From CAZMGG01 sp964565715 (GTDB taxonomy: Bacteria; Planctomycetota; UBA1135; UBA2386), in assembly GCA_964565715.1 (NCBI GenBank), contig CAZMGG010000047.1, positions 1 through 37,460 on the forward strand: a stretch of DNA of 37,460 nt. The letters are read 5' to 3'. The notes under the pieces are model-generated. The model saw nothing but the letters and a program-made list of their open reading frames with translations, did no database searches and had not been told where the DNA came from. Of this stretch, positions 8,165-15,260 are shown in pieces. The position numbers and the translations under genes are program-made. Position 1 is the first letter of the stretch, and every line of letters begins with the position of its first letter.

Positions 8165-8659
8165 GTGTCTCCACCGCCCGATCCAGCGCCGCCCGGCGCG
8201 GCCGAACGCCCGGCGCGCACCGTCCCGCTCGCCGACGGCCCGGTCGCGCCGTGGCTCGACCGGCTGGTGGCGGTCACCACGGTGGCGGTGGCGCTGGGCT
8301 GCCTGTGGTTCCTGTGGCAGGCGGCGCCCGACGGACGCGGCCACGGCACCCACGAGCAGCTCGGGCTCGAGCCGTGCGGCTGGGCCCGGCAGGGCTTCCC
8401 GTGCCCGACCTGCGGCGTCACCACCGCGGCGTGCCACGTCGCCCACGGCCAGTTCCTCTCGGCGGTGGTGGCGCAGCCGTTCGGCGCCGCCCTGGCCATC
8501 GGCGGGCTGCTGGCGGCGGTGGTCGCCCTGTACTGCCTCATGCGCCGCCGTGCCTTCGTCGAGTGGATCGGCCGGCTGCCGCTGCCGCGGCTCGTGGTCT
8601 ACGGCGTGCTCCTCCTGCTGGCCTCCTGGCTCTACAAGTACCTGACCTTCGTGCCGTGA
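8165..8659 (+). CDS. DUF2752 family membrane protein
   Basis: This 164-residue protein carries the DUF2752 signature: a first transmembrane helix (about 34-52) followed by GFPCPTCGVTTAACHVAHGQF. Cys80 and Cys83 form a CPTCG motif, with a further Cys71. Two more hydrophobic helices follow (AALAIGGLLAAVVALYCLM and LVVYGVLLLLASWLYKYL). The family is widespread and uncharacterised. The paired cysteines after helix one suggest metal or disulfide chemistry near the membrane surface, which is inference. I chose GTG at 8165 because the frame must begin before helix one and a TATCCT box lies 24 bases upstream. Its TGA overlaps the next gene's GTG (GTGA). Confidence 0.85.
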   Translation: MSPPPDPAPPGAAERPARTVPLADGPVAPWLDRLVAVTTVAVALGCLWFLWQAAPDGRGHGTHEQLGLEPCGWARQGFPCPTCGVTTAACHVAHGQFLSAVVAQPFGAALAIGGLLAAVVALYCLMRRRAFVEWIGRLPLPRLVVYGVLLLLASWLYKYLTFVP

Positions 8660-9189
8660 CCCAACCTCCGCAACTGCCCCAACGCCCGTCCTGGACCATG
8701 CCGGTGCTGGTCGGCGCGCTCGCCACCGCCCTGCTGCACTCGCCCCTGCTGCTGCTCGGCGAGCTGTGGATCCCGCTGTGCTGCACGCTCGGCTGCACCG
8801 GCGTGCCGGTGGGCTTCGTGCCGGCGATCCTGGCGGCGCGCCGGGATCCCTGGTTCGGCGCCGGCTCCGGCTTCGCGGTGGCGTTCCTGTCGGTCGGCAT
8901 CGGCGCGATCGCCCTGGCGGTGACGGCCCTGCTCCATGGCTTCCAGTTCGAGCCTGAGATGCTGGACGCGATGGCCGAGGAGCTGCGTACCGACGGCACC
9001 CTCAGCGAGACCGAGATCGAGAACACCGTGTCGGTGCTGGCCAACGGCGCGCGCTTCCTGCCGGTGCTCGGCGCCGGCCTGCTGGCCCTCAGCGGCGGCG
9101 TCTGCGGTGCGGTGACCGGCGCGTTCGCCGGTCGCCGTCGGCCGGATCCGCGCTGGTCGGATCCTCACCAAGGGCAGCCGCCAGCATGA
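8656..9189 (+). CDS. Polytopic membrane protein, function unknown
   Basis: This gene encodes 177 residues from a GTG that overlaps the DUF2752 stop; an ATG at 8698 (MPVLVGALATALL) is an alternative start. Four hydrophobic segments are visible: about 14-36, a Cys-rich one with IPLCCTLGCTGVPVGFV, one at AVAFLSVGIGAIALAVTALL, and a last at LPVLGAGLLALSGGVCGAVTG. A soluble acidic loop holding DGTLSETEIENT separates the third and fourth. The product is probably a partner of the preceding DUF2752 protein, judging by the coupled start. Its last 101 bases lie antisense to the end of rsgA, so the final 33 codons (Arg/Pro/Asp-rich) may be poorly constrained. Confidence 0.7.
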   Translation: MTQPPQLPQRPSWTMPVLVGALATALLHSPLLLLGELWIPLCCTLGCTGVPVGFVPAILAARRDPWFGAGSGFAVAFLSVGIGAIALAVTALLHGFQFEPEMLDAMAEELRTDGTLSETEIENTVSVLANGARFLPVLGAGLLALSGGVCGAVTGAFAGRRRPDPRWSDPHQGQPPA

Positions 9190-10084
9190 GCCGGTAGGAG
9201 CGGTAGCGGCTGTCGGCGATGCGACCGTCCCGCCGCGCCGCCAGCACCGCGCAGTCCGGTTCGTCCTGGTGCAGGCAGTTGCGGTAGCCGCAGCAGGGCA
9301 GCAGCGGCGCCAGTTCCGGGAACAGGAACTGCAGCTCCTGGGCGCCGGTGTGGAACAGGTGGAAGGCGCGGACGCCCGGCGTGTCGAGCACGTGGCCGCC
9401 GCCGGGCAGCGGGATCAGCTCGGTGTGGGCGGTGGTGTGCTTGCCCTGCCGGATGTGGCTGAGCGAGCCGACCCGCAGGTCGCAGCCCGGCACGACGGCG
9501 TTGAGCAGCGACGACTTGCCGACCCCGGACAGGCCGCACAGCACGGTGCGGTTGCGGTGCAGGGCTGTGGCCAGCTCGACGATCGCCTCCCGGGACTCGT
9601 GGCCGGGCAGCAGGCACAGCGGATAGACCGGATAGCCGAGTCCGCGGTAGAGGTCGGTCCAGCGCTGCGCTGCTCCCTCGCGGTCCAGGTCCACCTTGGT
9701 CAGCACCAGCGCCGCCGGGATCTGCGCGCGGCCGGCGGCGCAGAGCACCCCGTCGATCAGTTCGGGCTGCAGCGGCGGCTCGCGCAGCGCGGCCACCGCC
9801 AGCACCAGGGTGACGTTGGCGGCCACCACCTGGGCCCGTTCGCCCTCGCCGGCGGCCCGCCGGTGCAGCTGGCTCTGCCGCGGCAGCACCGCCTCGATGG
9901 CGCCGCCCTGCTCGTCCTGCCGCACCAGCACGCGGTCGCCCACCGCGATCGGCTTCTTCTCGTGGCTCGGCGTCTCGAACAGACGGCCGCGCAAGGGCAA
10001 CGCGGCGCGTTCCCCGTCGATCTCGACGTGGCACAGCCTGGCGTCGATCCGTAGAACGAGGCCTTCCTGCAATGACGGGTCCAT
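9089..10084 (-). CDS. rsgA: Ribosome small subunit-dependent GTPase A (RsgA)
   Basis: RsgA (YjeQ) is a circularly permuted GTPase that checks late 30S assembly and releases RbfA. In the 331-residue product an N-terminal OB domain (GDRVLVRQDEQGG) precedes G-motifs in permuted order. These are TKVD (129-132), GLSGVGKSS (184-192) and DTPG (234-237). The C-terminal zinc site is Cys265-x4-Cys270-x-His272-x5-Cys278 (CGYRNCLHQDEPDC). All family motifs are intact. The last 25 residues are Arg-rich and extend beyond the usual end, antisense to the preceding convergent gene. The ATG at 10084 overlaps the annotated ATG of the divergent gluQ by 13 bases, so one of the two starts may be internal. Confidence 0.95.
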   Translation of the reverse strand: MDPSLQEGLVLRIDARLCHVEIDGERAALPLRGRLFETPSHEKKPIAVGDRVLVRQDEQGGAIEAVLPRQSQLHRRAAGEGERAQVVAANVTLVLAVAALREPPLQPELIDGVLCAAGRAQIPAALVLTKVDLDREGAAQRWTDLYRGLGYPVYPLCLLPGHESREAIVELATALHRNRTVLCGLSGVGKSSLLNAVVPGCDLRVGSLSHIRQGKHTTAHTELIPLPGGGHVLDTPGVRAFHLFHTGAQELQFLFPELAPLLPCCGYRNCLHQDEPDCAVLAARRDGRIADSRYRSYRLMLAAALGEDPTSADPADGDRRTRRSPHRRRRR

Positions 10085-11016
10085 CGGCTGGCGCGGCTTT
10101 GGTGGGTCGGCTGGCGCCCAGCCCGACGGGTGCGTTGCATCTGGGCAACGCGCGGACCTTCCTGCTGGCGTGGCTGTCGGTGCGGGCGCGGGGCGGCACT
10201 CTACTGCTGCGGGTCGAGGACATCGACGGCCCGCGCCTGAAGCCCGGCGCCGAGGCCCAGGCCCTGGACGACCTGCGCTGGCTCGGGCTCGACTGGGATG
10301 GCGAGGTGGTGCGACAGACCGACCGGCTGGAGCGCTACCGGACCGCCGCCGAGGCCCTGGTGGCCAGAGGCCTCGCGTATCCCTGCGTGTGCAGCCGCAG
10401 GGAGGTCGAGGAGGCGGCCTCGGCGCCGCACGAGGGCGAGCGCGAGGGGCCGGTGTATCCCGGCACCTGCCGCGGCCGCTTCGCCGACGTCGCCGCGGCG
10501 AGGGCGGCCACCGGCCGCGAGCCGGCCCTGCGCTTCCGGGTCGACGTGACGGCGCAGCCCTTCGCCGACCGCTTCCGCGGCCCCCAGCCCGGCGCGCTGG
10601 CCGGCGACTTCGTGATCTGCAAGCGCGACGGCGGGCCCGCCTACCAGCTCGCCGTGGTGGTGGACGACGCCGCCCAGGGCGTCACCGAGGTGCTGCGCGC
10701 CGACGACCTGCTGCCCAGCACGCCGCGGCAGCTGCTGCTCTATCGGGCGCTGGGCCTCCGCGCGCCGGCGTTCTGCCACGTGCCCCTGGTGGTGGGCGCG
10801 GACGGCCTGCGGCTGGCCAAGCGGCACGGCGACACGTCGCTGCGCCACTTCCGCGAACGCGGCGTCACCGCCGAGCGGCTGGTCGGCCATCTGGCCTTCC
10901 TGTGCGGCATGCGCTTGCGCGGCGCCGAGTGCCGGCCGAGCGACCTGCTGGCCGGCTTCGAGCTGCAACGGCTGCCACGGACGCCCGTCCTGGGCAGCGA
11001 TCACGGGCTGCTCTGA
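10072..11016 (+). CDS. gluQ: Glutamyl-Q tRNA(Asp) synthetase
   Basis: GluQRS activates glutamate and attaches it to the queuosine base of tRNA(Asp), not to a tRNA 3' end. The 314-residue protein is a truncated GluRS lacking the anticodon-binding domain, as expected. It has the HIGH-like APSPTGALHLGN (15-26), the zinc-site pattern Cys105-x-Cys107 ... Tyr129-x3-Cys133, AYQLAVVVDDAAQGVTEVLRADDLL, and a KMSKS-like RLAKRHGD. I kept the ATG at 10072. A GTG at 10102 would give MGRLAPSPTG, closer to the minimal family start, and would remove the overlap with rsgA. The distinction from a full-length GltX rests on the 314-residue length and the missing anticodon domain. Confidence 0.92.
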   Translation: MTGPSAGAALVGRLAPSPTGALHLGNARTFLLAWLSVRARGGTLLLRVEDIDGPRLKPGAEAQALDDLRWLGLDWDGEVVRQTDRLERYRTAAEALVARGLAYPCVCSRREVEEAASAPHEGEREGPVYPGTCRGRFADVAAARAATGREPALRFRVDVTAQPFADRFRGPQPGALAGDFVICKRDGGPAYQLAVVVDDAAQGVTEVLRADDLLPSTPRQLLLYRALGLRAPAFCHVPLVVGADGLRLAKRHGDTSLRHFRERGVTAERLVGHLAFLCGMRLRGAECRPSDLLAGFELQRLPRTPVLGSDHGLL

Positions 11017-11025
11017 GCCAGCTCG

Positions 11026-12309
11026 CTACTTCGGCCAGTCGTACTGGTGCGGGAAGAACGTCGGCGCGACCCGTTCCGCCGGCGTGTCGCCGGCCAGCGT
11101 GATCAGGAAGCCGATCGGCGTGGGCTCGACCATGCGGGCGCGGCCGTTGAAGCGCGAGCGGCCCCAGCGCCAGCCGCGGGCCACCAGGGTCAGCTCCGCG
11201 AGCGCACCGGTGGCCGGGTCGACCACGGCGGTGCCTTCCAGCCAGGTGCGCACGCCCCGCGGCCAGGCGCCGTCACGCGCCTGCCAGTCGCCGGCCTCGA
11301 TCGGCCAGGCGCGCGCGCTGACGCAGAGGGCGGTGCCGCGCAGCCGCAGCTGCACGCCGCCGGTCGCGGGACCCACCACCTCGGCCTCCAGTCCCGCCTC
11401 GCGCACCTCGGTGTCGTGGAACGGCACCACCTGGCCGCGGGCGCAGTCCACCAGATTCAGCTTCGCCAGCCGGCGGAGCGCCGGCACGGCGTAGCGGGTG
11501 CCGGGCTCGGCACCCGCCGGCGGGATCCAGCCCTTCTGCTCCTCGGCGGAGAACCAGCAGAAATCGCGATTCCAGGGGCCGCGTTCGACGGCCGGGTCGT
11601 CCAGCGAGCCCAGGTCCCGCGTGATCACCCGCAACGCCAGACCGTCCTCCGGGTAGCGATCCTCGTGGCGCCGGTCGGGGCGCACCGGGTGGTCCTTCGG
11701 CAGCGCCGGCCGCGGCTCCGGCAGCGCCTGCCACTTCGCCAGCGAGGTGCGCAGCAGCTCGCCGACGCGCGCCGCATCGTTGCTGTTCACCGAGCCCAGC
11801 AGCGTGCCATCCGGGCTCACGACGTAGATCCCCTGCCGCGTCCGGCCCGGCCGGCCGCCGTAGTGGCCCTGCTCGGCCATCCCCTGGAAGAAGCGGCACT
11901 CCGGGTCGGCGCCGTTCTGCAGGCGCCACACCTCGTCGGCGGCCAGCACGAAGCCGGCGCACAGGGCCTGCACCGCAGCGTTCGACCAGACGGACCGCCG
12001 GCCGATGACGCCGTTGTTTCAAGTGCAGCCGAGCGGGTGGCCGTTCATCACCCAGAGCAGCAGCGGCTTCCGCGCCGCATCGGCGGCCAGCACGCCCTCG
12101 GCGAAGGTCGGCAGCCAGCCCAGGGTCTCGAACGCCAGCTCGGCGGTGGCCGGCGCGATGGCCGCGGCCCACGTGGCGAGGTCCCTGCCGTCGGCCTCAG
12201 GCGCGGCCAGGGTGCCGGGATCCACCGCCGGCGGGGCGTCGGGCTCCTGGGCCAGGGCGGCCGGCAGGAGCAGCAGGGAGAGCGCGCGGGCCAGTCCGGG
12301 CAGCAGCAT
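11026..12309 (-). CDS. Candidate secreted selenoprotein, thioredoxin-fold-like, in-frame UGA at codon 97
   Basis: One reading frame runs from the ATG at 12309 to the stop at 11026, 428 codons, broken only by TGA at 12021-12019. Before it lie a signal peptide (MLLPGLARALSLLLLPAALA) and KPLLLWVMNGHPLGCT. After it the frame continues NNGVIGRRSVWSNAAVQAL and then over 300 protein-like residues, including GIYVVSPDGTLLGSVNS, which resembles the strand-turn of thioredoxin-like proteins. No separate start with upstream signals exists for the downstream part. The TGA would place Sec97 two residues after Cys95 (Cys-Thr-Sec), in the position of a thioredoxin-type redox motif. An 8-bp SECIS-like hairpin follows. 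The alternative is a recent nonsense mutation. Function is unknown; an exported thiol/selenol oxidoreductase is inferred. No sel genes lie in the window. Confidence 0.72.
11982..12005 (-). promoter_or_regulatory. Candidate bacterial SECIS hairpin
   Basis: The hairpin begins 14 nucleotides after the in-frame TGA on the minus strand. UCGGCCGG pairs with CUGGUCGA (8 bp with two G-U pairs), enclosing the 8-nt loop CGGUCCGU. The loop contains GGUC, as in the apical loop of Escherichia coli fdhF (AGGUCU). The loop G pair lies 23-24 nt after the TGA, close to the fdhF spacing. The hairpin is within the coding frame, as SelB-dependent recoding in bacteria requires. The fold was made by eye, without energy calculation. 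Confidence 0.6.
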
Positions 12310-12318
12310 GGTCGACGG

Positions 12319-12324
12319 ATCGTA
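12319..12324 (-). promoter_or_regulatory. Candidate -10 box of the selenoprotein gene
   Basis: TACGAT on the minus strand ends nine bases before the ATG at 12309, which would give a nearly leaderless transcript. No -35 is evident. Confidence 0.3.
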
Positions 12325-12349
12325 GCGGAGCCCACCCGAGGTGCGTGGA

Positions 12350-12355
12350 TAGACT
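12350..12355 (+). promoter_or_regulatory. Candidate -10 box of the beta-lactamase-fold gene
   Basis: TAGACT ends seven bases before the ATG at 12363, the spacing expected if transcription starts at the start codon. It argues for ATG 12363 rather than the in-frame GTG at 12345, which lies upstream of this box. Confidence 0.3.
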
Positions 12356-12362
12356 CGCCGGG

Positions 12363-13520
12363 ATGGTGAGCCGGATGTTGTTGTGCGCCTTCTGCGCATT
12401 CGTGGCCGTGGGAGCGGGGACGGCGCAGGAGCCAGCACCGTTCGACTTCGCGACGGCATGGCGCGAGGTGGAGGCGGCGTTCCGCCAGGGTTGCGCCCAG
12501 CAGCGCGTGGTCGGCGCCAGCCTGATGTTCGTGCAGGGCAGCGACGTGCTCGGCTTCGCCGCGCATGGCCTCGCCGACCAGAAGGGTGGCCGCGCCGTCG
12601 ATCGCGACACGATCTTCCACTGGGCGAGCTGCACCAAGACGCTGACCGGCATCGCCGCGATGCAGCTCGTCGAGCGCGGCCGGCTGCGACTGGAGCAGCC
12701 GATCGTCGAGCTGCTGCCGGAACTGCGCGCGGTGCACGACCCTCGCTCGGAGCTGGGCTCGATCACGATCCAGCACCTGCTGTCGCACTCGGCGGGCTTC
12801 CGTTCGCCGACCTGGCCGTGGGGCGGCGACAAGCCGTGGCATCCGCACGAGCCGACCCAGTGGGCGCAGGTCGTGGCGATGCTGCCCTACACCGAGATCG
12901 AGTTCACGCCGGGCAGCCGGTTCCAGTACTCCAACCCCGGCATCGTCTTCGTCGGCCGCGCGATCGAACTGCGGAGCGGCGACGACTACGAGACCTACAT
13001 GCAGAAGAACGTGCTGGGGCCGCTCGGCATGGCGCGCAGCTACTTCGACGTGACGCCCTACCACCTGCAGCGGCACCGCTCGCACAGCTACCGCGTGCAG
13101 GGCGGTGAGCTGACCGACCACGGGCCCGACTTCGACACCGGCATCACGGTCAGCAACGGCGGGCTCAACGCGCCCCTGCCCGACATGGCGCGGTACCTGG
13201 CGTTCCTGCTGGGGGCGGTGCCGGCGGACGCCGACGCGAAAGGCGTGCTGCGGCGCGAGTCGCTGGAACGGATGTGGCAGCCGCTGGTGCCGGCGCGCGG
13301 CGAGAGCCTGGGGCTGACGTTCTTCGTGCAGGAGAAGGGCGGCTCGCGCTTCTGCACCCACACCGGCGGGCAGCGCGACTTCGTGACGTTCTTCTACGTG
13401 CACCCGGCCTCGGGCACCGGCGCGCTCGGCGCCTGGAACAGCAGCACCGGCGGACAGGTCATGGCGGCGATGCGGGCCATGTGCATGGAGAAGCTGTCGC
13501 TGCCGATGGCGCGGCGCTGA
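12363..13520 (+). CDS. Secreted serine hydrolase, beta-lactamase/class C fold
   Basis: The 385-residue product begins with a signal peptide (MVSRMLLCAFCAFVAVGAGTAQ). The catalytic motifs of the serine beta-lactamase/DD-peptidase fold are present. They are SCTK with Ser89 and Lys92, the YSN triad at 189-191 with Tyr189 as general base, and HTGG (333-336) in place of KTG. The HTG variant and the length fit the EstB-like esterase/penicillin-binding protein group (PF00144). These proteins often hydrolyse esters or D-amino-acyl bonds rather than beta-lactams, so I would not call it a resistance gene. It is divergent from the candidate selenoprotein gene with only 53 bases between starts. Confidence 0.9.
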   Translation: MVSRMLLCAFCAFVAVGAGTAQEPAPFDFATAWREVEAAFRQGCAQQRVVGASLMFVQGSDVLGFAAHGLADQKGGRAVDRDTIFHWASCTKTLTGIAAMQLVERGRLRLEQPIVELLPELRAVHDPRSELGSITIQHLLSHSAGFRSPTWPWGGDKPWHPHEPTQWAQVVAMLPYTEIEFTPGSRFQYSNPGIVFVGRAIELRSGDDYETYMQKNVLGPLGMARSYFDVTPYHLQRHRSHSYRVQGGELTDHGPDFDTGITVSNGGLNAPLPDMARYLAFLLGAVPADADAKGVLRRESLERMWQPLVPARGESLGLTFFVQEKGGSRFCTHTGGQRDFVTFFYVHPASGTGALGAWNSSTGGQVMAAMRAMCMEKLSLPMARR

Positions 13521-13527
13521 CGGCGGT

Positions 13528-14781
13528 TCACCGCAACCCGGGCAGCCGGTCGCCGCCCTCGTCGGTGACCACCGCCCGCACCGCGCGCAGGTTGCGGATG
13601 TCCTGCAGCGGGTCGCCGCCGAGCACGACGAAGCCGAACGTGCGGCCCTGCTCGATCCGGCCGGTCTCGGCGCCGCCGAGCACCTTCGCCGCGATGGTCG
13701 TCGCCGCCGCCAGGGCCTGCGCCGGCGTCATGCCGTACTCGACCATCAGCTCGAGCTCGCGCGCATTGTCACCGTGACGGAACACGCCGGCATCGCTGCC
13801 GCAGGCGATCGTGACACCCTTCTGCAGGGCCCGCTGGAACGCGATCCGGCTGGTGTTGAGACGGTCCGCCAGCGGGCCCTGGTGGCCCGCCTGCCGCACG
13901 ATCGCCTCGGTGGCGGCGAGGCACGGACACAGCACGACGCCCTTCTCCACCATCAGCTGCAGCGTCGCCTCGCTGGCCAGCGCGCCGTGCTCGATCGTCC
14001 GCACGCCGGCCAGCACCGCGCGCCGGATGCCCTCGTCGGTGTTGGCGTGGGCGGCGACGGGCACGCCGGCGGTCCTCGCCTCGTCGCAGATCGCGTCGAG
14101 TTCGGCCTGGGTGAACGTCGGCGTCGAGCCCTGGCCCGGCGCCCGCCGGTAGTCGGCGTAGACCTTGATCCACTGGGCGCCGGCGGCGATCTGGCGGCGC
14201 ACGGCGACCCGCACGCCGGTCTCGCCGTCGGCGGGCTCGGCCCCCTTCGGCGCCTCGATGGTCGGCAGCACCGGCCCGTAGCACCCCGTCGCGACGATCG
14301 CCCGCGTGCTGGCGAACACGACGGGGCCGGGCACGGTCCCTTCGCGGATCGCGTCCCGCAGCGCCACGTCGGCGAAGCCCGCGCCCTCGGTGCCGAGATC
14401 GCGGATCGCGACGAAGCCGGCGGCGAGCGTCTGGCGCGCGTGCGCCACCGCGCGCATCGAACGCAGTTCGAGGGACTCCTCGAGCACCTGCCTGTTCCAT
14501 GGCGCCTCGTCGTACGGCCGCAGGCACACGTGCGTGTGCAGGTCGATGAGCCCCGGGATCAGCCAGGCGTCGCCGAAGTCGACGTCCGCGGGCTCCTGTC
14601 CCGCGGGGCGCACCACGGCGATGGCGGGCCCGAGGACGACGATGTCGGTGGGGCCGCGCCAGGAAGCGCCGTCCTCGGCGAGCACGTGGGCGCAGCGGTA
14701 GGTCGTGGGTCGCTGGGCTGTGAGGCCGCTGGCGAGGGCGAAGGCGGTGGCGAGAGCGACCGTGAGCGTGCGGCGGTGCAT
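13528..14781 (-). CDS. Secreted metal-dependent amidohydrolase
   Basis: This 417-residue exported protein (signal peptide MHRRTLTVALATAFALASGLTAQ) belongs to the amidohydrolase superfamily. Metal ligands are visible at HTH (His82, His84 in PGLIDLHTHVCL), Lys206 (WIKVYADY, probable carbamylated bridging Lys), His245 (VAAHANTD), His265 (IEHGAL) and Asp330 (GSDAG). This set matches the Sgx9260/imidazolonepropionase-related prolidase-like group, which cleaves Xaa-Pro or N-acyl dipeptides. The substrate here is only inferred. The small beta-sandwich halves (residues 25-75 and the end, FGFVVLGGDPLQDI) are complete. It converges on the serine hydrolase gene with seven bases between stops. Confidence 0.9.
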   Translation of the reverse strand: MHRRTLTVALATAFALASGLTAQRPTTYRCAHVLAEDGASWRGPTDIVVLGPAIAVVRPAGQEPADVDFGDAWLIPGLIDLHTHVCLRPYDEAPWNRQVLEESLELRSMRAVAHARQTLAAGFVAIRDLGTEGAGFADVALRDAIREGTVPGPVVFASTRAIVATGCYGPVLPTIEAPKGAEPADGETGVRVAVRRQIAAGAQWIKVYADYRRAPGQGSTPTFTQAELDAICDEARTAGVPVAAHANTDEGIRRAVLAGVRTIEHGALASEATLQLMVEKGVVLCPCLAATEAIVRQAGHQGPLADRLNTSRIAFQRALQKGVTIACGSDAGVFRHGDNARELELMVEYGMTPAQALAAATTIAAKVLGGAETGRIEQGRTFGFVVLGGDPLQDIRNLRAVRAVVTDEGGDRLPGLR

Positions 14782-14842
14782 CCTGGGATCATCGCGCCGG
14801 GCGGCCGCGGGCGCGATCGTTCGGGAGGCGGACCGCGGGACG

Positions 14843-15259
14843 CTACGCCGGCGGCACCGGCGCGCGGGCCTCGTAGAGGTTCGCCACGGTCCGCAGGCGC
14901 CCGTCGTGGAACACCGGCACCAGGATGCGGCGATAGTCCGGGCCTTCGAACGCGTCGAGTGCGGCCCATCGGCGCGGCAGGCCGTCGCTGTGCAGCAGCT
15001 GCATGGCGACCGGCGGCGCCGCCGGGTCGAAGGTGAACACCGGATAGGCGCGGACGGTGCGGCGGCCGGGCACGGTGACGACGGTCCACTCGCCCGGGCA
15101 GCCGGCGAGGTGGTGGTGGTTGCACTCGCCCGGCGCCAGCGTGCCGTAGACCAAGAGCCGGCGGTCACTGGCGAACGTGTCCTGCAGGCGGCGTTCGGCC
15201 GCGCCGCCGCGTTCGCGGTTGGCGGCGGTCAGCAGCGGGAGCAGATCGGCGAGTTGCAT
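14843..15259 (-). CDS. Gamma-glutamylcyclotransferase-like (AIG2-type) protein
   Basis: The 138-residue product has the GGCT fold signature LLVYGTLAPGECNHHHL, a long substrate loop, then WAALDAFEGPDYRRILVPV. The Glu in DAFEG corresponds to the catalytic acid region of the family. About 35 residues precede the YGTL strand (MQLADLLPLLTAANRERGG), longer than usual and probably an added helix. Family members cyclise gamma-glutamyl compounds or modify amines; the actual substrate is open. The ATG lies one base after the TGA of the sialidase/M60 gene, so the two are co-transcribed and probably translationally coupled. The functional link between them is not obvious. Confidence 0.83.
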   Translation of the reverse strand: MQLADLLPLLTAANRERGGAAERRLQDTFASDRRLLVYGTLAPGECNHHHLAGCPGEWTVVTVPGRRTVRAYPVFTFDPAAPPVAMQLLHSDGLPRRWAALDAFEGPDYRRILVPVFHDGRLRTVANLYEARAPVPPA

Positions 15260-15260
15260 G

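Noticed and set aside
11014..11100. TGA read-through extending gluQ
   Set aside because: The frame stays open after the stop only because it is antisense to the selenoprotein gene; the GluQRS product is already complete.
12019..12021. Simple nonsense mutation or two separate genes instead of a selenoprotein
   Set aside because: Not excluded, but the downstream frame has no good start, is fully protein-like over 300 codons, and the TGA has a Cys two codons before it and a SECIS-like hairpin after it.
12345..12362. GTG start six codons upstream for the beta-lactamase-fold gene
   Set aside because: It precedes the likely -10 box and adds residues before the signal peptide.
12363..13520. Antibiotic beta-lactamase
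   Set aside because: The HTGG motif replacing KTG and the PF00144-like length fit esterase/DD-peptidase-type proteins, not class C resistance enzymes.
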